A stretch of DNA of 18,257 nt from an uncultured Opitutia bacterium (GTDB taxonomy: Bacteria > Verrucomicrobiota > Verrucomicrobiia > Opitutales > UBA953): contig CAINSX010000077.1 in assembly GCA_903853185.1 (NCBI GenBank), positions 1-18,257 on the forward strand. The letters are read 5' to 3'. Below are positions 14,086 through 18,257 of this stretch, piece after piece. The position numbers were made by a program, and so were the translations under genes. The notes under the pieces were generated by a model. The model worked only from the letters and a program-made list of their open reading frames with translations, did no database searches and was not told where the DNA came from. The first letter of the stretch is position 1. The number at the start of each line of letters is the position of its first letter.

Positions 14086-14110
14086 GTCGTGAAGCAGTCC
14101 CGACCCTACC
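14086..14110 (-). repeat. single GTAG-headed palindrome (REP-like)
   Basis: On the minus strand GGTAGG (14110-14105) precedes GTCGGGA, a 5-nt loop and TCACGAC (14104-14086), a 7-bp stem with one mismatch. Head and stem order match the other GTAG-headed palindromes. It directly abuts the last unit of the 8-bp array C. Confidence 0.5.
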
Positions 14111-14142
14111 ACGTGCCCACGTGTCAACTTGCCCACGTGCCC
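14111..14142 (-). repeat. 8-bp tandem repeat array C, four units
   Basis: On the minus strand, four contiguous 8-bp units starting at 14142, 14134, 14126 and 14118, all fitting KGRCAMGK (first unit GGGCACGT). As with arrays A and B, it follows a gene's stop codon, a hairpin and a G run, here those of the large cytochrome gene. Confidence 0.9.
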
Positions 14143-14145
14143 CCT

Positions 14146-14166
14146 CGAAAGCGCCTCACGCTTTCG
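14146..14166 (-). terminator. 8-bp hairpin after the large cytochrome gene, no T tract
   Basis: CGAAAGCG (14146-14153) and CGCTTTCG (14159-14166) form a perfect stem with a 5-nt loop, one base after the TGA stop. On the minus strand it is followed by AGGGGG and array C. Its AAAGCGC core resembles the hairpins at 12758 and 12950, suggesting related origin. Confidence 0.6.
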
Positions 14167-14167
14167 C

Positions 14168-17100
14168 TCACTTCAAAGATCGCAGATACGCCACGAGATC
14201 GATGAGATCCTTCTCGGAGAGGATTCCATCCAGACCGGTCGGCATGAGGCTGGTGGTAAGCTGGGTGCTCGACGCGATCGACTCCTGGGCGAGCAGGCGC
14301 TTCTGACCGGAGGCTTCGACGATCGTCACGCCCTCGGCCGAACGGCCCTTGATCAGGCCGAGCACGCTGGTGCCATCCGTCATCTGGAAGGAGTTGAGGT
14401 CGTAGTCGCGCGCGATGCTGTTGCTCGGGAAAAGGATGCTCTCGACGATTTCGCGCTCGGCGCGGATGCCGCCGATCTTGCTCAGGTTCGGCCCGATCTC
14501 GTTGCCTATGTTGCCGATCTTGTGGCAAGCAATGCAGGCACCGCGTCCCGATTCGTAGACGGCACGGCCGGCGACGGGGTCGCCTTTCTTCGCGGCAGCC
14601 AAGGCCAGCGGGGCGAGACGCTCCTTCTTGGCGTCATTGACCGCAAGGGCCGCATCGAACGAGGGCTCGAGGACTTCGTAGACCTCGCGCGGCAGGAAAC
14701 TGAAGGCCTTCCGCACGAGGTCGCGGCTGAAGGTGCCGAGCATCGGCGATTTGCTCAGGGCGACGGCGATCTTTCTGCCCTGCTCCTTTGAGACATTTTT
14801 GTTAATCTGCGGAATGGCCAGCGCAACGAGGAGTTCGCTCTGCTCGAGCGGGCCGGCAGTGGGTAGCAACACGAGATAATCGTCCCACTGCGCGGGGGTG
14901 AGCTTCGTGTTAGCGAGACGCGCTGCGGCATCCATGCGCAGACCTGGGCTAGCGGGATCGACGAAAAGGTCGGCGAGCAGCTTGAACGCGGGGTCGCTGA
15001 GGCCTTCGCCGCTGCTGGAGAGCGCAAGCAAGGCCTTGAGGCGGAGCGAAGCGGGCTTGCTCGTGTCTACGGAGACGGAGTTCAGCGCTTCATCGAAGCG
15101 CTTGTCCTTCACGCGAGCAAGGGCGTCGAGCAAGAGGGGCGAGGCACCCTTGGCGAGCTGCGCCTGGAGCGGCGCAAACCAGAACTTGGCGTCAACCTTA
15201 CCGGGCTGGGCCGCGATGGCGCGCAGCGCGGCCTGGCGGACGGCGGGCTTCTCGTGACCGAGCATCCGGGCGATGCCCTTCGCCACGCCGGGCTGGCCGG
15301 CGAGGGCGCTCGCGAACTTGCCCATGGCGGCGACCTGCGTGGCGGTCGGCGCGGGTTGCGCGAGCCACTGGCCGAAAACAGGCGCAAGGACCGCATCGGC
15401 GTCGGGCGCCTTGATCAGCGCAAGGTAAGCGTTTTTGGCGAGCGCGGCGTCGGCGGAATCCGCCTGATTGAGTGCGAACTTCAAGACTTCACCATAGTCG
15501 GACTCCTTGGTCCGGGTCTGGGAGACGATGCGGAGCAGGCGAGCCTGGGCGACCGGGCCCTTGGCTGCGGCGAGATCGGCGGCGGTGAAACTGGCAAGAC
15601 GCATACCGGCGGTGAGGATGGCATGCTCGAGCACGAGGTCGGCCTCTCGGGAGAGAAGTCCGCGGACGGCTTCGGTGACGGCGGGCGACTTGGTCTCGCG
15701 GAAGGTAAGGCCTTCGAGTCCGCGGCGGACTTCTGACTGGTCGGAGGACGAGAGTTGCGCGAGGAGTTCGGCGTCGGCCTTGGGCTTAGCGAGTTCGAGA
15801 GGCTTGTGGGCGGCGAGCACGGCGGCGTGCGCGGCCTTACCTTCCGCGGTGCGGCGGATGCGGTAAATCATGCCGGGGACGTTGGCGGAACCCTGCAGGC
15901 TCGAGGGGCAATGCGAATACCAGGTGCCGGTGTCGAAAACGATGAGCGAGCCGTCGGGGGCCTCCATCACGTCGGTCAGGTGCGAACCTTTACGGTCGAC
16001 GGTGAAGAATTCGTGCTCGGTAGTGCGGTAAGTCGCGCCTTCCTTCTGCATCTCGTAGCGCAGGACCTTCTGCGAGTTATACATGGTCACCATCAGCTGC
16101 AGATTGGCAGGGTCGGCGGCCCAAGGATGCCCGTCGGTGGCGACGGCGTTGGCGTTCTTCCAGAAGGCGCAGCCGCTGGGCACCATGTGGCCGAGCTCGC
16201 GGAGAATGGGCATGCGCTCGTGGGTGCGCGGAAGGTCGGCGATGATGCGCAGGAAGTCAGGGCGTTCATAGACGCCGCCGAGCTGCCACTGCATGAGGGT
16301 ATCGACGCGCGGGCTGCCGAAGTAAAGATTGGTGGTCCCGATGAGTTCGCCGGTGGGCGTGAAATCGAGGCCGGTGGGGTTGTCGGCGCAGCCGAGCGAA
16401 TGCCAGCGGACGTCGGAGCCGTCAGGCTTCATCGACCAGATGCCGCTGTTGAGGCCGGCGTGGACAAGGGTGCCGTCCTGCTGCTTGATGGTGTGTCCCT
16501 TACGGCCGTGCGTCCAATAGAGACGGCCATCGGGGTGAAGACGCGGGCCATGGCAATCCGCGCTGTTGGCGGTCCACTGGAAACCACCGACGAGGAGCTC
16601 GCGCTTGTCGGCGACGCCGTCGCCGTCGGTATCGGTGAATTTCCAGACACCGGGGGTGTCGGTCACGTAGAGGCTACCGTTCAGGAAGTAGGCGCCCTTG
16701 GGATAAGCGAGTTTGTCCGCGAAGACGGTGCTGTGCTCGTAGATGCCGTCCCCGTCGCGGTCCTCCAGGAGGAGGATGCGATTAGGGAGGACGGTCTCGA
16801 ACTTCTTCGGGCTCCAATTTACGCCAGCTGAGTCGCCTACGAACAGGCGACCTTGGTCATCGACGCATCCCATGGTGGGATTGGCTACCATTGGAGAGGT
16901 GGCGGCGACGACCATTTCAAAACCCGGCGGCAGCTTGGCCTTCGGGGTGTTCAGCGCGATCTGCTCCGGGGAGAGATCGAGGAAGCGCGGGCGATAGGCG
17001 TAGGACGGGAATTCCTCGCCGTCACCGTGGCCAGCCGGCTTAGCCGCACCCCACTTCTCCTTGAAACCACCAAGCGGGAAGAGCTCGAAGCGACGGACGA

Positions 17101-17920
17101 ACATCTCCGCGGCTTCGACCTGCAAGAGGATCCGGCCCTGGCTGGGCTTGCACTCGAAGGCTTCGTTCACCTTCACGCCGTTGACGAAGTACTGGAGCAT
17201 GTCGCCCTTGGCGATCACCTCGAAACGGGTCCATTCGCCGGAAGGCGACTCGACGTCGTCCTTACCGCGGAAACCCAGCGTGTCCTTCCAGTTGGCAGCT
17301 CGGTGCTGCCAGTTGAGGCGACCGGTGGTCATCGTGCGACGCGGAGCGCCGGGCGACCAGATGGTCTGCTTATTGGAATCGATGCCGGCTTCAGCGCTGA
17401 TGGAAGTCGTCAGCGTGGTGCCGTCGGCGAGCTTAGGAGAGAGGACGAGGATATCACCCACGCCGCCTTCGATAATCTGCGCTTCGATACTGGCCATCCA
17501 GCTACCCCCCACGGCGCCCTGCGGGCCGTAGCAATGGACGAGGATGCCATTATCGCGCGTGGCCTTGGCGCGCTTGCCCCAAGTCTTGTCGCCCCACTTG
17601 AACTCGATCACGAGGTGGTAGTCTTTAAAGCTGTCGAGCGTCGTGATGCCGCCGTAGCCATTGCCGCTGACGTGGAACAGTCCGTCGGGCTCGAACTTGA
17701 AGACGTTCTTCGCGTCATCATGGATATCGGCCTTGGGGTTGATATGGGTCTCGGCCTTTCCTTCACGGAAAAGGTCGAGGACGTTGATCTTCTTGGTGAC
17801 GGCCTGCGCGACGGGTTCCGGCGGCAGGACGATCTTTGCGACCGGCTCCTTGTTCTGCGCGGATAGTCCGAGGACGGACATCAGCGCGAACACGAAGGCG
17901 GCGAGGGGTGGGGTTCTCAT
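14168..17920 (-). CDS. secreted multidomain PVC protein: DUF1080, Pirellula-type propeller, HEAT-like repeats, c-type heme
   Basis: A 1250-residue exported protein typical of PVC glycan degraders. A signal peptide covers ~1-21 (FVFALMSVLGLSA). Residues ~45-285 resemble the 3-keto-disaccharide hydrolase/DUF1080 beta-sandwich (DNGILVHCYG 123-132; GEWTRFEVIAKGDMLQYFVNG 228-248). Residues ~325-690 match the Pirellula-type membrane-bound dehydrogenase propeller: LPPGFEMVVAA, and two calcium-loop-like segments DRDGDGIYE (387-395) and DTDGDGVADKR (430-440). From ~710 to ~1090, Ala/Leu-rich helical repeats look like HEAT. The C-terminal PVC heme domain has CIACH (1129-1133) and a likely axial Met1226 in SLMPTGL. 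Probable role: oxidation and cleavage of sugars (3-keto route) in the periplasm with electron transfer through heme; substrate unknown. It stands alone, followed by a hairpin and array C. Confidence 0.9.
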   Translation of the reverse strand: MRTPPLAAFVFALMSVLGLSAQNKEPVAKIVLPPEPVAQAVTKKINVLDLFREGKAETHINPKADIHDDAKNVFKFEPDGLFHVSGNGYGGITTLDSFKDYHLVIEFKWGDKTWGKRAKATRDNGILVHCYGPQGAVGGSWMASIEAQIIEGGVGDILVLSPKLADGTTLTTSISAEAGIDSNKQTIWSPGAPRRTMTTGRLNWQHRAANWKDTLGFRGKDDVESPSGEWTRFEVIAKGDMLQYFVNGVKVNEAFECKPSQGRILLQVEAAEMFVRRFELFPLGGFKEKWGAAKPAGHGDGEEFPSYAYRPRFLDLSPEQIALNTPKAKLPPGFEMVVAATSPMVANPTMGCVDDQGRLFVGDSAGVNWSPKKFETVLPNRILLLEDRDGDGIYEHSTVFADKLAYPKGAYFLNGSLYVTDTPGVWKFTDTDGDGVADKRELLVGGFQWTANSADCHGPRLHPDGRLYWTHGRKGHTIKQQDGTLVHAGLNSGIWSMKPDGSDVRWHSLGCADNPTGLDFTPTGELIGTTNLYFGSPRVDTLMQWQLGGVYERPDFLRIIADLPRTHERMPILRELGHMVPSGCAFWKNANAVATDGHPWAADPANLQLMVTMYNSQKVLRYEMQKEGATYRTTEHEFFTVDRKGSHLTDVMEAPDGSLIVFDTGTWYSHCPSSLQGSANVPGMIYRIRRTAEGKAAHAAVLAAHKPLELAKPKADAELLAQLSSSDQSEVRRGLEGLTFRETKSPAVTEAVRGLLSREADLVLEHAILTAGMRLASFTAADLAAAKGPVAQARLLRIVSQTRTKESDYGEVLKFALNQADSADAALAKNAYLALIKAPDADAVLAPVFGQWLAQPAPTATQVAAMGKFASALAGQPGVAKGIARMLGHEKPAVRQAALRAIAAQPGKVDAKFWFAPLQAQLAKGASPLLLDALARVKDKRFDEALNSVSVDTSKPASLRLKALLALSSSGEGLSDPAFKLLADLFVDPASPGLRMDAAARLANTKLTPAQWDDYLVLLPTAGPLEQSELLVALAIPQINKNVSKEQGRKIAVALSKSPMLGTFSRDLVRKAFSFLPREVYEVLEPSFDAALAVNDAKKERLAPLALAAAKKGDPVAGRAVYESGRGACIACHKIGNIGNEIGPNLSKIGGIRAEREIVESILFPSNSIARDYDLNSFQMTDGTSVLGLIKGRSAEGVTIVEASGQKRLLAQESIASSTQLTTSLMPTGLDGILSEKDLIDLVAYLRSLK

Positions 17921-18030
17921 GGGGATAAGTTAGGACGGGAAAAGGGACCCTGATGTTCCGACCCGCCCGCCACTCTTCAACCCTTTCGCATCTATTGAGC
18001 GGAATAGGTCATTATCGGAGCAGAATAAGA
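17921..18030. other. upstream region of the large cytochrome gene, no clear element
   Basis: This stretch between the start of the cytochrome gene and the repeat cluster must contain its promoter. A TTGAAG about 50 bp upstream of the start could be a -35 box but has no good -10 partner. No Shine-Dalgarno precedes the ATG at 17920. I see no operator or riboswitch. Confidence 0.4.
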
Positions 18031-18057
18031 GGTAGGGACAGCACCACGTGCTGTCCT
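18031..18057 (+). repeat. GTAG-headed perfect palindrome (REP-like)
   Basis: GTAG at 18032-18035 is followed by a perfect 9-bp stem GGACAGCAC/GTGCTGTCC (18036-18044, 18048-18056) with a 3-nt loop. An 18-nt core is identical to the palindrome at 3681-3703. Neither is followed by T residues. The head-plus-palindrome form is that of REP sequences. Confidence 0.7.
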
Positions 18058-18072
18058 AGTTGCCATTTTACT

Positions 18073-18155
18073 CTCAGAGGGAAACCGGAGACCGGCTGAT
18101 TGGCGGGGCTTATTATGACCGAAGCAAACTTTCCGGCTTCCGGTCTCCCCTTGAG
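18073..18155. repeat. 83-bp inverted-repeat element, copy 2
   Basis: Second copy of the element at 12821-12903, same length, gapless, about 76% identical by hand count. Ends are CTCA and TGAG, and the terminal ~24 bp are imperfect inverted repeats built around ACCGG. The least conserved part is the centre (about 18101-18115), as expected of a loop. It lies between the large cytochrome gene and the partial gene at the right edge, 20 bp from a GTAG-headed palindrome. Confidence 0.85.
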
Positions 18156-18175
18156 CGACCGCCCCACGCTTAACC

Positions 18176-18257
18176 CTACCTCGATTCCGCCTGAGTCACG
18201 ACCCGCCGACCTGCCACGCTTTCATAGAAGCGCTCGAGGGTCACGTCCATCGCCACG
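18176..18257 (-). CDS. C-terminal fragment of an unknown gene (cut by window edge)
   Basis: Reading from 18256 leftwards gives an uninterrupted 26-residue frame with RFYESVAGRRVV and ends AESR followed by TAG at 18178-18176. The codon choice (GTG, CTC, GAG, CGC) suits a coding region of this genome and the other frames are broken or less plausible. Nothing can be said about function. The stop TAG lies in GAGGTAGGG, the same 9-mer that surrounds the stop codon of the small gene at 13810 and the head of the palindrome at 18031. Confidence 0.55.
   Translation of the reverse strand, partial: VAMDVTLERFYESVAGRRVVTQAESR

Noticed and set aside
12783..14142. 8-bp repeat arrays as CRISPR
   Set aside because: Units are 8 bp, contiguous and without spacers; no cas genes are present.
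16853..17866. 337-codon frame antisense to the large cytochrome gene
   Set aside because: Shadow; composition is biased and no domain is seen, whereas the minus strand encodes clear domains.

Overview
The window is high-GC bacterial chromosome. Three things point to the PVC group and most likely Verrucomicrobiota: a 1250-residue secreted protein that joins a 3-keto-disaccharide-hydrolase-like (DUF1080) domain, a Pirellula-type dehydrogenase beta-propeller, HEAT-like repeats and a C-terminal CxxCH heme domain; two prepilin-like proteins with a C-terminal GDAHVDW tail; and hypothetical proteins with PVC-style cysteine motifs. Class-level placement (for example Opitutae) is only a guess. Almost no start codon has a Shine-Dalgarno sequence in front of it.

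Layout. 1-1577: tsaD (+) converges with an isochorismatase-like hydrolase (-); their stop codons overlap. 1672-3675 (+): a three-gene operon of an unknown PVC-type protein, a lipoprotein and an M23 peptidase started by GTG. 3775-5737 (-): menA, a dCMP deaminase and an AlgH/YqgE protein, all with overlapping stop/start codons. 5776-7381 (-): two ~91% identical prepilin-like genes repeated at exactly 850 bp, each with its own intrinsic terminator. 7453-11032 (-): purD, an arginine-phosphatase-like LMW phosphatase, rpiB and glyA; the last three recall the ywlE-rpiB-glyA neighbourhood of Bacillus. 11113-11196 (-): tRNA-Leu(GAG) with its own terminator. 11301-12752 (+): an RG/DG-rich unknown protein. 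12969-13700 (-): a GT8-like glycosyltransferase. 13810-14001 (+): a small acidic protein with one membrane segment and a probable leaderless promoter. 14168-17920 (-): the large multidomain cytochrome. 18176-18257 (-): the C-terminal end of an unknown gene.

The housekeeping content is ordinary. The unusual part is the intergenic DNA of the right-hand third. After each of three consecutive genes the order is the same: stop codon, perfect hairpin, a short G run, then exactly four units of an 8-bp tandem repeat (all twelve units fit KGRCAMGK). These modules lie next to two other repeat families: an 83-bp inverted-repeat element present twice at identical length, and palindromes headed by GTAG that resemble REP/REPIN elements mobilised by RAYT-type transposases. 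No transposase is in the window, so these look like non-autonomous or regulatory dispersed repeats.
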